The notes under the pieces: generated by a model | Seen by the model: only the letters and a program-made list of their open reading frames with translations | The model's database searches: none | Told to the model about the DNA's origin: nothing | Made by a program: the position numbers and the translations under genes | From: Streptomyces cavernae | Lineage (GTDB): Bacteria; Actinomycetota; Actinomycetes; Streptomycetales; Streptomycetaceae | NCBI RefSeq assembly: GCF_004023625.1 | Contig: NZ_RPDJ01000001.1 | Coordinates: forward strand, 124,001 to 188,000 | Direction: 5' to 3' | DNA length: 64,000 nt | Shown: positions 17,118 through 24,797 of the stretch, piece by piece | Numbering within the stretch: position 1 is the stretch's first letter | Layout of the letters: the number at the start of each line of letters is the position of its first letter

Positions 17118-17670
17118 CTGCGGCGGCGGGCGGCGGCCCGGTGGCATCGGCGCCCGTCACGCTTCGGCGAAGAAGACAGCGAAAGTTTCCCAACCCCCCA
17201 CGGTCGTCCGGGGAACCGATGACGCGAGCGGCTGCCCAGTGGGGCCAACTCCCCGGCCCTGGCAGCCTCCTGACCTGGCAGGTGCAAGGTCACGGGCCAC
17301 CTGTCGGTCCTCGTCCACGGCCGCTCGACCCAGCAAGGACGCTCGACCCGGTATCGCGGTCGACTTCGCCAAAACCCCCATCAGCTACCCGAATCGATCG
17401 CTGTTCTCCGGCCAACTGTGACGCTGAGAGTGGCCAACCGCACTCCCGCGGCCCCGAGACCCTGGCCGAGACGGTGGCGGAGCTCGGTGAGCGGGCCCGC
17501 GCCGCTGGACACCCCCGGCCACCGAAGCGCGACGGCAGACGCCGATCTCAGGTGTCGGCGTCCCGCGTCCGATGTCGAACATCGGAAACAGAACCCCGAC
17601 CGACCGCCGAGTACGGCCGCGCATCGTCCCGCGGTGCTCGGCACCGGGCCACCACCTCGGAGGCCCGCGA
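17118..17670. other. 553-bp region without a recognisable gene
   Basis: No frame looks like a real protein here. The only signal is a pair of TGGCCAAC-type motifs at 17411-17438 (GGCCAACTGTGACGCTGA, then GTGGCCAAC), similar to the transposon-end repeats at 9.2 and 15.2 kb. The region is likely decayed transposon DNA. Confidence 0.4.
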
Positions 17671-18522
17671 TCAGCCTTGGGTGTCCACGCCGTCTTGATC
17701 GAGGGCTGCTCGGATCCGGCCGAGCCACTCCATGCCCAGCCGGCGCCCGTTCGGGAGTTGGTCGTCTCTATCCCAGCGCCATGCTGTGATCATCGCCAGC
17801 ACGAGGATCCGGCACTCGCGCAGCAAGTCTTGGTTGACGCCCGGATAGTGCGCGCTGACTTCTTCGGGCGCGTGGGCGAGGTCGAATTCGACGGGCCCAC
17901 GGCAGCACGTCTCGAAGTCTATGAACAGCAGCCCGTTCTTCGTGGTGAGCACGTTGCCCGGGTGTGGCTCACCGTGCAGCAGTTGCCCGGTGCCGCCGCG
18001 CTCGCCGATCACTCGTCCCAGGCTTCGTAGCGTGTCGCCGAGCAGCTCCCGGTCCGCGTCGGCGAGCGCCGGAGTGCGGTCGCGGTTCGCCACGAGTTGT
18101 TGGGCCCGCTCGACTCGATCCGTGAACTGCGGCGTCGGGACATCGAGCTTGCGCATGCCGGCATGCAGCCGCTCGAGCGCATCGGCGTAGTCGGCTGGTG
18201 AGACCTCTTGCGGTGTCACGGGTTCGTAGTAGGTCCAGAGCGTGATCACAAAGCCATCACGCTCATGGACGCGTGGCTCCACTCGGGGGTCGAGAGCAGC
18301 CACAGGGCATCCGGATTCGGCGAGCCGCTGAGCAAGCCCGACTTCGAACTGTGCGACCTGATGCGCCACAGGTGCCACCCGGGCCAGGACGTCACAAGGC
18401 AGCAGACGCAGAGTGAGCTTGTTCGAGTCATGAAGAACGGTCGCGTCGTCGACTGGCAGGTCGAGTGATGAGGCGGTCGCCATGGCCGCGGCCACCGCAC
18501 GCCGGACCTCAGACGCCTGCAT
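17671..18522 (-). CDS. APH-family aminoglycoside/choline-type phosphotransferase
   Basis: A 283-residue kinase-fold protein. The Brenner motif is HGEPHPGNVL (usual HGDLHPGN; Glu replaces the catalytic Asp in the HxD position). The metal-binding DFG equivalent is FIDFETCCRGP. Upstream is the nucleotide loop region around NKLTLRLLP. Members phosphorylate aminoglycosides, macrolides, choline or homoserine; the substrate here is unknown, so resistance should not be assumed. The HGE change also occurs in functional relatives but may lower activity. ATG 18522 is chosen with GAGGAG upstream. Confidence 0.8.
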   Translation of the reverse strand: MQASEVRRAVAAAMATASSLDLPVDDATVLHDSNKLTLRLLPCDVLARVAPVAHQVAQFEVGLAQRLAESGCPVAALDPRVEPRVHERDGFVITLWTYYEPVTPQEVSPADYADALERLHAGMRKLDVPTPQFTDRVERAQQLVANRDRTPALADADRELLGDTLRSLGRVIGERGGTGQLLHGEPHPGNVLTTKNGLLFIDFETCCRGPVEFDLAHAPEEVSAHYPGVNQDLLRECRILVLAMITAWRWDRDDQLPNGRRLGMEWLGRIRAALDQDGVDTQG

Positions 18523-18594
18523 CGTTGTCCGGCTCCTCTCCCTTGAGCGCTGCCACAACTCTCCAAGCGGTGCCGCTCACCAATGACATGAGGC

Positions 18595-19146
18595 TCATGA
18601 CGGCCGCCCGCCGAACTCCCAGTCGTGGACCTCGATGTCGGCGTACCGGCCCGGGGTCAGGACTGCGCGTGCCGTGTCCGGGTCCGGCGCCCTGAGCAGC
18701 ACCGCCGTACCCAGCCAGGTGGCGCCGTCGTCGGACAGCAGCGGCCCGTACGCGATGAGCTCGTCCCGGTCGGGCGGCACGACGAGGTCGGCGGCTTCGC
18801 CCGAGCCGAGGCCGAGCACCAGGTACCGGTTGCCACCGGTCCGGCCGCCGGGGAAATCCCACATCGTGCGCCCCAGCAGGTTGCGCCACCTGCGCAACAG
18901 CACGTCCCGGTAGGCGCCGGCCTGGTAGCTGGGCTCGTCGAAGACGAACGCGCGGGCGGCAGCGGGATCCGGCAGGTCGACGATGTGCACGCTGCCGGTG
19001 GGCGTTTCGCCGTCCTCGGCGAAGGTGGGGCCGCGAGCGATCATCTTCGCCGCGTACCGGTCCATGTAGGACCAGTGCTCCTCCTGCAGTTCCTTGCGCA
19101 CATCGAGGGAGCCGGGCCGGTCGCGGTGGTAGCAGAAGAACTCCAT
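18595..19146 (-). CDS. YciI-like protein (duplicated domain)
   Basis: A 183-residue protein made of two similar halves of the YciI/YCII (dimeric alpha/beta barrel) type. The first half reads EFFCYHRDRPGSLDVRKELQEEHWSYMDRYAAKMIARGPTF...GSVHIVDLPDPAAARAFVFDEPSYQAGAYRDVLL. The second half repeats the RDELIAYGPLLSDDGATWLGTAVLLRAPDPDTARAVL pattern. The biochemical role of YciI proteins is poorly defined. ATG 19146 has GGAAAGGG upstream. A truncated MITE lies 68 nt upstream of the start. Confidence 0.8.
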   Translation of the reverse strand: MEFFCYHRDRPGSLDVRKELQEEHWSYMDRYAAKMIARGPTFAEDGETPTGSVHIVDLPDPAAARAFVFDEPSYQAGAYRDVLLRRWRNLLGRTMWDFPGGRTGGNRYLVLGLGSGEAADLVVPPDRDELIAYGPLLSDDGATWLGTAVLLRAPDPDTARAVLTPGRYADIEVHDWEFGGRPS

Positions 19147-19214
19147 GCCACCGACCCTTTCCCAGGTACGACGACATCTCAACGGGATTTGGCGCCGACG
19201 ACCGCACGCCCTGA

Positions 19215-19327
19215 GGGGTCCTTTCACTATGAGCGTCCGATCAGGTCGCGTGGTCTGGTGCCGTGCATCGCAAGGCGCCGGAAGGTCCTCGTAGCGGAGC
19301 TACTAGGACCTTTTGGCAACGCGGCGA
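19215..19327 (-). mobile_element. MITE family A, copy 3 (truncated, 113 bp)
   Basis: It is the same element in the opposite orientation. It starts with the terminal repeat GGGGTCCTTTCACTATG preceded by TGA, continues through the central hairpin, and stops matching after GGCAACGCGGCGA at 19327. The other end is missing. The loss coincides with the truncated end of the neighbouring glycosyltransferase gene, which points to a deletion from the element outward. Confidence 0.8.
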
Positions 19328-19385
19328 GGCGGTGCTGAGATGACGGAACGAGCTGTGGGTCCACGGTTCGGACCGTGGCCGCCCG

Positions 19386-20177
19386 CTACCGGGCCTCGGC
19401 GGTCACTTCCCTTCCGGCGGGTCCGGCGCCCATGCTCCCGAAGCCGACGAAGACGGGTGGCGGTCCGGCGGCCAGGAAGTCCGCCAGATGCCACGGCAGT
19501 TGCGCGTCCGGTGCCACGTACGGCCACCAGTTGCCGACTACTTGGAGGCCCGGCCGCCAGTCGCGGGGCCGGCGCACGAGCACCTCGCTGAACCCGTGCA
19601 GTACGGGCCGGCCTGCTGCCTCCTGCCGCCGCCGGACACTTCGTGTGCTCGCCGGAGGTAAACCCAGCCGGGCACGCAGGGCCCGCGCCGCGTCCGCGTA
19701 GAGCCGGTCGACCACCCGTTGCCCGAGCCGTCCGGCGGCGAGGTTGCCCCATCGCCCCAGCGAGCGTGCCCCACCCACCGGCGGCGGGAACTCCCTTGTG
19801 GGATGGGTGGGTTGCAGGAAGACGCCGAGTGACGGCACACCCAGTGACTCCGCCACGTGGTGTCCCAGCGGGGCCGTGGTCGCCGACAGCAGCAGCAACT
19901 CGGTGTCGGGGTCCACCGCGTCGGCAAGTCCCGAGCCCAACCGCGCGACGAAATCGGAGGCCGTGCGCAGCGTCGGCCGCCCGTCCCGGGACGAGCCGCC
20001 GTTCCGTGGATCGGCGGGCAGGGAACGCGATTTGAGTCCGGCGGCGTGCACGAGCGGTGCGAAGGAGTCGTCGACCGCGCACACCACGTCGTGTCCGGCG
20101 GCGAGCAGCCGGGCGCCGAGCCCGGTGTACGGGGCCACGTCTCCGTAGGAACCGGCCACCGCGATCAGGACCTTCAC
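19386..20177 (-). pseudogene. UGT/MGT-type glycosyltransferase, N-terminal half only
   Basis: The product starts VKVLIAVAGSYGDVAPYTGLGARLLAAGHDV, the N-terminal domain of GT1-family glycosyltransferases. It runs to PPVFVGFGSMGAGP, the linker just before the sugar-nucleotide-binding domain, then stops at about 263 residues; family members have about 400. The missing half contains the UDP/TDP-sugar site (HxxAGT motif), so the protein is probably inactive. The GTG start overlaps the MerR stop by GTGA, so it was translationally coupled to the regulator. The truncated MITE copy begins about 60 bp beyond the stop. Confidence 0.8.
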
Positions 20178-20968
20178 GACGCCTCCCGCCCGCTGTCGGT
20201 CCGCTGTCGCTGGGCGTTGGCGTGCACCGCCGTGTGCAGGAACTCGACCAGACCCGGGCGTTGCTCGGGCGGCGGCACGATGATCGCGAATGCCCGCGGG
20301 TCGGTCAGGGCGTCGTCGAGGAGGCGGACGTGCATCGCCGGCGGGCACGGCGTGAACCACCGTGTGATGTGCGCCCGGTGCTCCTCCGCCAGGTCCATCG
20401 CCGGCCTGCCGTGCGCGGGTTCACCGCTGTCGTAGGCGCTGAGGAGCCGTTCCCGCCACTTCGCGGCCTGGGCCATCAGCAGCGTCCAGTCCTCTTTGGT
20501 GTGCTCGGCGGCACGCGCCATCGACTCCTGGTAACTCGCGCTGTTCCGCCACTTCAGATCGGCCTCGGTGGCGTAGCTCAGATCGAAGGTGACCTCACCG
20601 AACACCTCGTCCCTCTCTTCGGGCGTCAACTCGACCCCGGTGGCCTGTACTTCCATCGCGCGTTCCGCGACCGCCACCAGCCGCTGCAGTTTCTTGACCT
20701 CCTCCGTCAGCAGCCGGTGCCGGGCCCGCAGATGATCCAGGGCGTTCGCCTGCGGGTCGGCGAGGATCGCCGCTATCTCATCGAGGGGGAAGCCGAGTGC
20801 TCGGTAGAAGAGGATCTGCTGCAGCCGGGCGAGGTCCGCGTGGTCGTAGAGCCGGTAGCCGCCCGCGCTGCGGCCGCCGGGTGAGAGCAGTCCGGTCCGG
20901 TCGTAGTGGTGCAGGGTGCGCACCGTGACGCCGGCGAGGGCGGACACCTGTCCGATCGAGTAGGGCAT
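20174..20968 (-). CDS. MerR-family regulator with TipAS-like antibiotic-recognition domain
   Basis: A 264-residue regulator. An N-terminal MerR winged helix (YSIGQVSALAGVTVRTLHHYDRTGLLSP...GYRLYDHADLARLQQILFYRALGFPLDEI) is followed by a coiled coil and a C-terminal TipAS-type domain (SYQESMARAAEHTKEDWTLL...HITRWFTPCPPAMHVRLL). TipA-type activators sense thiopeptides or other drugs and switch on nearby genes by twisting a promoter with a long spacer. ATG 20968 is selected; the promoter signals upstream fit this start. It is operonic with the truncated glycosyltransferase, its likely former target. Confidence 0.9.
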   Translation of the reverse strand: MPYSIGQVSALAGVTVRTLHHYDRTGLLSPGGRSAGGYRLYDHADLARLQQILFYRALGFPLDEIAAILADPQANALDHLRARHRLLTEEVKKLQRLVAVAERAMEVQATGVELTPEERDEVFGEVTFDLSYATEADLKWRNSASYQESMARAAEHTKEDWTLLMAQAAKWRERLLSAYDSGEPAHGRPAMDLAEEHRAHITRWFTPCPPAMHVRLLDDALTDPRAFAIIVPPPEQRPGLVEFLHTAVHANAQRQRTDSGREAS

Positions 20969-20974
20969 GGGTCC

Positions 20975-21005
20975 AGGCTGCACCCTGACGTGGCGGCAGG
21001 GTCAA
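20975..21005 (-). promoter_or_regulatory. MerR-type promoter with 19-bp spacer
   Basis: Reading the reverse strand, TTGACC (21000-21005) and CAGCCT (20975-20980) are spaced by 19 bp. The dyad ACCCTG-N9-CAGGGT (20982-21002) lies between and over the -35. This is the layout MerR-family activators need. The -10 is only 6 nt from ATG 20968, so the transcript is probably leaderless. Confidence 0.75.
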
Positions 21006-21035
21006 ACAGCCTCCGGGCAGGGCTTGTTGGTGGTC

Positions 21036-21112
21036 ACTCGAAATGTGAGGCGTCAACTCGAAGCGTGGGGCGTCATTCGAAGCGTGATGCGTCACTCGAA
21101 GCGTGACGCGTC
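21036..21112 (-). repeat. Four tandem 19-20-bp units at the 3' end of the yciO-like gene
   Basis: On the reverse strand the unit GACGCGTCACGCTTCGAGT (21094-21112) contains the last codons of the YciO gene. It is followed by three diverged copies (21075-21093, 21055-21074, 21036-21054). The repeats therefore begin inside the coding sequence and run past the stop codon. Confidence 0.85.
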
Positions 21113-21712
21113 GCCCGCTCCCTTGCGCACGACCTCCGCCTCGCCACTGGAGAAGTCGATCACCGTCGTCGGCTCGGTGCCGCAGTCGCCGGAGTCGATC
21201 ACGGCGTCCACCGAGTGGTCGAGCCGTTCCTTGATCTCCCAGCCCTGGGTCATCGGCTCCTCCTCGTCGGGCAGGAGCAGCGTGCTGGACAGCAGCGGCT
21301 CACCGAGTTCGGCGAGCAGGGCCTGGGCGACCACGTGGTCGGGGATGCGCACGCCCACCGTCTTCTTCTTCGGATGGAGCAGTTTGCGCGGCACCTCCTT
21401 CGTGGCGGGCAGGATGAAGGTGTAACTGCCGGGCGTGGAGGCCTTGATGGCGCGGAACACATCGTTGTCGATGCGCACGAACTGACCCAGCTGTGCGAAG
21501 TCCCGGCACACCAGCGTGAAATGGTGACGGTCGTCGAGGCGGCGGATCGTACGGATCCGGTCGATGCCGTCACGGCTGCCGAGCTGGCAGCCCAGTGCGA
21601 AACAGGAATCCGTCGGGTACACGACGAGTGCACCCGAGCGGATACTGTCGGCGACCTGACCGATGGTGCGCTGCTGCGGGTTGTCGGGGTGAACGTCGAA
21701 GTACCTGGCCAT
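21092..21712 (-). CDS. YciO/YrdC/Sua5-family threonylcarbamoyl-AMP synthase-like protein
   Basis: A 206-residue protein of the YrdC fold. Family landmarks are SGALVVYPTDSCFALGCQL near the N-terminus, the KxR-like region IRRLDDRHHFTLVCRDF, PGSYTFILPATKEVPRKL and TVGVRIPDH. Sua5/TsaC enzymes make threonylcarbamoyl-AMP for the t6A tRNA modification. The shorter YciO branch, to which this seems closer, has a less certain role. It has no partner genes of the t6A pathway nearby. The last codons form the first unit of a tandem repeat. ATG 21712 is the only reasonable start. Confidence 0.85.
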   Translation of the reverse strand: MARYFDVHPDNPQQRTIGQVADSIRSGALVVYPTDSCFALGCQLGSRDGIDRIRTIRRLDDRHHFTLVCRDFAQLGQFVRIDNDVFRAIKASTPGSYTFILPATKEVPRKLLHPKKKTVGVRIPDHVVAQALLAELGEPLLSSTLLLPDEEEPMTQGWEIKERLDHSVDAVIDSGDCGTEPTTVIDFSSGEAEVVRKGAGDASRFE

Positions 21713-21762
21713 TCCCCGAGCCTATGCCTTGATCAGCGTCACCGCCGCATCCGGTGTCCCTC

Positions 21763-21779
21763 GGGGTGACGGTCACCCC
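21763..21779. promoter_or_regulatory. 17-bp palindrome upstream of the yciO-like gene
   Basis: GGGGTGAC-G-GTCACCCC is a perfect inverted repeat with a 1-nt centre. It lies 50 nt before the YciO-like start and 19 nt beyond the sthA stop on the same strand. It may be an operator or a weak terminator for sthA. Confidence 0.4.
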
Positions 21780-21797
21780 CCCGCGCTCACCCCCCGG

Positions 21798-23201
21798 TCA
21801 CCCCCGGAGCCGGTCGATCTGCCGGATCTTGTTCGTGGCGTCCAGGGCCGCCACCTTGTACGACTCCGCCAGGGTCGGATAGTTGAACACCGCGTCCACC
21901 AGGTAGTCGACCGTGCCGCCGCAGCCCATCACGGACTGCCCGATGTGGATCAGCTCGGTGGCGCCGGTGCCGAAGCAGTGCACCCCCAGCAGCTTGCGGT
22001 CCTCCGGGGAGACCAGCAGCTTGAGCATGCCGTGCGAGTCGCCGATGATCTGCCCCCGGGCCAGCTCGCGGTAGCGGGAGATGCCTACCTCGTACGGCAC
22101 GGAGTCCTCCGTGAGCTGGTCCTCGGTCCGCCCGATGAAGCTGATCTCCGGGATGGTGTAGATGCCGATCGGCTGGAGACCGTGCGTCCGGTTCACCGGC
22201 TCGCCGCAGGCGTGGTAGGCCGCCGTACGGCCCTGCTCCATCGAGGTCGCGGCCAGGGCAGGGAAGCCGATGACGTCGCCGACGGCGTAGATGTGCGGCA
22301 CCTCCGTGCGGTAGTACTCGTCGACCTTGATCCGCCCGCGGCGGTCGGCGGACAGGCCCGCCTTGTCGAGGTCGAGGTCGTCGGTGAGCCCCTGCCGGCC
22401 CGCTGAGTACATCACCGCGTCCGCGGGGATCTTCTTGCCGCTCTCCAGGACGGTGAGGGTGCCCCGCGGATGACGTTCGACCGCGGCGACGGTCTCCCCG
22501 AAGCGGAAGGTGACGGCCAGGTCCCGCAGGTGGTACTTGAGCGACTCGATCACCTCGACGTCGCAGAAGTCGAGCATGCCGGGGCGCTGCTCGACCACCG
22601 TCACCTTGCTGCCGAGTGCGGCGAACATGGACGCGTACTCCATCCCGATCACCCCGGCCCCGACGATGACCATCGAACGCGGCACCCGCTCCAGGCTGAG
22701 CACGTTGTCCGAGTCCATGATCGTCCGGCCGTCGAACTCGACGCTCGCGGGCCGGGCGGGCCGGGTGCCGGTGGCGATGATGATGTGCTCGGCGCTCAAC
22801 AGCCGCTCGTTGCCGTTCACTTCGCCGAGGGCGATGGTGTGATCGTCGACGAAGCGGCCGACGCCGGCGAAGAGGGAGACGTGGTTGCGTGAGAGCTGAC
22901 TGCGGATGACGTCGACCTCGCGGCCGACCACGTGCTGGGTGCGCGCGGTCAGGTCGGCGACGGTGATGTCCTCCTTGAGGCGGTAACTCTGGCCGTACAG
23001 ATCGCGCTGGGTGAGACCGGTGAGGTACAGCACCGCCTCGCGCAGGGTCTTGGAGGGAATGGTGCCGGTGTGGATGGAGACCCCGCCGACCATGTCGGGG
23101 CGGTCGACGACGGCTACCCGGCGGCCGAGCTTGGCCGCGGCGATGGCGGCCTTCTGGCCACCCGGACCGGATCCGATGACGAGCATGTCGAAGTCGGGCA
23201 C
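21798..23201 (-). CDS. sthA: Soluble (Si-specific) NAD(P)+ transhydrogenase
   Basis: A 467-residue flavoprotein that moves reducing equivalents between NADPH and NAD+. Residues 1-40 hold the FAD motif [29 protein letters not shown]. At the position where related disulfide reductases have CxxxxC, this protein has [15 protein letters not shown], the pattern that marks SthA. A second Rossmann motif for NAD(P) follows ([17 protein letters not shown]), and the dimerisation domain closes the chain ([13 protein letters not shown]). GTG 23201 is taken as start although GGAGG abuts it; ATG 23186 is an alternative with a longer gap. It is monocistronic as far as can be seen. Confidence 0.92.
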   Translation of the reverse strand: MPDFDMLVIGSGPGGQKAAIAAAKLGRRVAVVDRPDMVGGVSIHTGTIPSKTLREAVLYLTGLTQRDLYGQSYRLKEDITVADLTARTQHVVGREVDVIRSQLSRNHVSLFAGVGRFVDDHTIALGEVNGNERLLSAEHIIIATGTRPARPASVEFDGRTIMDSDNVLSLERVPRSMVIVGAGVIGMEYASMFAALGSKVTVVEQRPGMLDFCDVEVIESLKYHLRDLAVTFRFGETVAAVERHPRGTLTVLESGKKIPADAVMYSAGRQGLTDDLDLDKAGLSADRRGRIKVDEYYRTEVPHIYAVGDVIGFPALAATSMEQGRTAAYHACGEPVNRTHGLQPIGIYTIPEISFIGRTEDQLTEDSVPYEVGISRYRELARGQIIGDSHGMLKLLVSPEDRKLLGVHCFGTGATELIHIGQSVMGCGGTVDYLVDAVFNYPTLAESYKVAALDATNKIRQIDRLRG

Positions 23202-23331
23202 CCTCCGCAGTCTGACAGCCCAACCCCCTGCTTCGAAAGGGTGAACCAGCAGGCGTTGTCCCGCCGCCGCGCGATTGACGGCGCGTCCGCCGGGCGCAGA
23301 GTGCGGGCATCGGCCGTGCCCGCGGGGCCCC

Positions 23332-23383
23332 GGCCTATGGGAACGGCCTATGGGAACGGCCTATGGGAACGGCCTATGGGAAC
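23332..23383. repeat. Four perfect 13-bp tandem repeats
   Basis: GGCCTATGGGAAC is repeated four times without change, followed by a partial fifth start. It lies in the 449-bp gap between sthA and the LacI gene. The unit is not a multiple of three and no protein-coding role is evident. Confidence 0.9.
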
Positions 23384-23650
23384 GGCCTTTTGCCGACGGA
23401 CGCCGGGCAACACGGGCCTCTACCGGTTCCTGCCGTGAACGACACACCGGCGAAGCAGGGGAGGAGGACCGGAGCGCGGTGGGGACCGCTGGCCGCCCGC
23501 AACCACGGCCTGCCGCTGGAGGCCATGCTGCAGCGCGACGTGGTCGCGGCGGAGCGGGCCCGGGAGTTCGTCGAGCGCCTCCAGGGCTGCTCCGCCCTGC
23601 TGAACTCCCCACGCAGCAGAGCCTGTTACGGCTGGTTCGGCAGGCTGCCG
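23384..23650. other. Rest of the sthA-lacI gap, no confident gene
   Basis: A forward frame from GTG 23435 (VNDTPAKQGRRTG..., then GLPLEAMLQRDVVAAERAREFVERLQ) looks protein-like for about 60 codons. It then runs into the LacI gene on the other strand. It may be a remnant of a small gene; I could not place it in a family. Confidence 0.25.
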
Positions 23651-24664
23651 TCAGGCTTCGCGCCCGTCCGCGGGAGGCGCTGTCGTTCCGCGTACCTCGA
23701 GGGCCGGTGTGGTGAGGACGACCTCGCCGGGCCGGGCCGGGCCGGCGATCCGGTCGAGCAGGCGCCCCGCGGCACGGCGGCCGACCTCGTGGCTGGCGTT
23801 GTCCACCGTGGTCAGCCACAGATGCCGCAGCCGTGAGAGATAGGTGTTGTCGTAGCCGACGAGGGACAGGTCGCGCGGCACGCGCAGGCCGAGCTCCTCG
23901 GCGGCCGACAGGGCACCGACGCACGCTATGTCGTTGAACGCGAAGACGGCGGTGGGCCGTTGGCCGCTGCTGAGCAGTCGGACGGTGGCCCGGTAACCGC
24001 CCTCCTCGGTCAGGTCTCCCTGCGCCACGATCGCCGTCCCGGCCAGCCCGTGCTCGCGCATGACCGTCTCGAAGCTGCGCCGCCGCAGTGCGCCGACCAC
24101 CCCCTGCCCGGCGATATGGGCGATGCGCCGGTGGCCGAGGGCGATGAGGTGTTCGGTGGCGAGGCGGGCGCCGTGCTCGTCGTCGCCCGAGACGATGTCC
24201 ACGCCGGGCAGCGAGGGCTCGCGGGCGCCGGCGACGACGGTGGGGACCAGACCGGCCGCCGTGCGCAGCGCCTCCGACGGCGGCAGCGTGCCGACGGCCA
24301 CGAGGCCGTCGACCCGCAGGTCCATGAAGGTACGGGTGAGGTCGTCGCCGAGACGCCGGTTGAGATGACCGTCGGCCAGCAGCATCCGCATACCGCCCTC
24401 GTGCAGCCGGGAGTTGAGGCCGTCGAGCAGCTCCACGAACCACGGGTTGCGCATGTCGTTCAGCAGTACCCCGACCGTCCGGCTGCGTCGCTCGCTGAGG
24501 CTGCGCGCGGCGGCGTTGGGCCGGTAGCCGAGCTCCTCGACGGCGGCCAGCACCGCCCGCCGCTTCTCGGGGCTGACCTGCGGGGAGCCGCGCAGCACCA
24601 GCGAGACCAGCGATTTCGACACGCCGGCCCGTTCGGCGACGTCTCGGATCGTCGGTGACCTCAT
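23651..24664 (-). CDS. LacI-family repressor
   Basis: A 337-residue sugar-responsive repressor. The N-terminal headpiece is classic: TIRDVAERAGVSKSLVSLVLRGSPQVSPEKRRAVLAAVEELGYRPNAAARSL, including the hinge helix. The periplasmic-binding-protein-like sensor domain follows (VGVLLNDMRNPWFVELLDGL...LGHRRIAHIAG...AVFAFNDIACVGAL). It is divergent from a Gfo/Idh/MocA oxidoreductase. Two TGGACC-type palindromes, one just upstream of each gene, are strong candidates for its operators, so it likely regulates itself and the oxidoreductase. Confidence 0.92.
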   Translation of the reverse strand: MRSPTIRDVAERAGVSKSLVSLVLRGSPQVSPEKRRAVLAAVEELGYRPNAAARSLSERRSRTVGVLLNDMRNPWFVELLDGLNSRLHEGGMRMLLADGHLNRRLGDDLTRTFMDLRVDGLVAVGTLPPSEALRTAAGLVPTVVAGAREPSLPGVDIVSGDDEHGARLATEHLIALGHRRIAHIAGQGVVGALRRRSFETVMREHGLAGTAIVAQGDLTEEGGYRATVRLLSSGQRPTAVFAFNDIACVGALSAAEELGLRVPRDLSLVGYDNTYLSRLRHLWLTTVDNASHEVGRRAAGRLLDRIAGPARPGEVVLTTPALEVRGTTAPPADGREA

Positions 24665-24668
24665 GCAG

Positions 24669-24784
24669 TGGACCGTTCCACAAGCGGGCGGGCGCTGTCA
24701 AAGGGGGATTCGTCGGGTCAGCTGCGGGGTTGACATGGGGCTAGGTGGGCTTCACTGTGAGGCAGCAGGGAATGGACCGGTCCA
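24669..24784. promoter_or_regulatory. LacI operators and oxidoreductase promoter
   Basis: TGGACCGTTCCA (24669-24680) lies 5 nt upstream of the LacI start. TGGACCGGTCCA, a perfect palindrome (24773-24784), lies 14 nt before the oxidoreductase start. Between them a TTGACA (24730-24735) could be the -35 box for the rightward gene, with a poorly defined -10 near 24754. Both sites would sit over or just after transcription starts, as expected for repression. Confidence 0.75.
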
Positions 24785-24797
24785 AAGAAGGGCAGTC

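Noticed and set aside
21036..21112. Possible CRISPR or integron array
   Set aside because: Units of 19-20 bp have no spacers and start inside a gene.
21798..23201. sthA as a degenerate dihydrolipoamide dehydrogenase lacking its redox cysteines
   Set aside because: Absence of the CxxxxC pair is the normal state of soluble transhydrogenases, and the rest of the protein is intact.
23332..23383. Possible CRISPR array from tandem repeats
   Set aside because: The 13-bp units are directly adjacent with no spacers, and no cas genes are in the window.
23435..23836. Forward open frame between sthA and lacI
   Set aside because: It overlaps the LacI coding sequence on the other strand and has no recognised family; kept only as a note in the gap entry.
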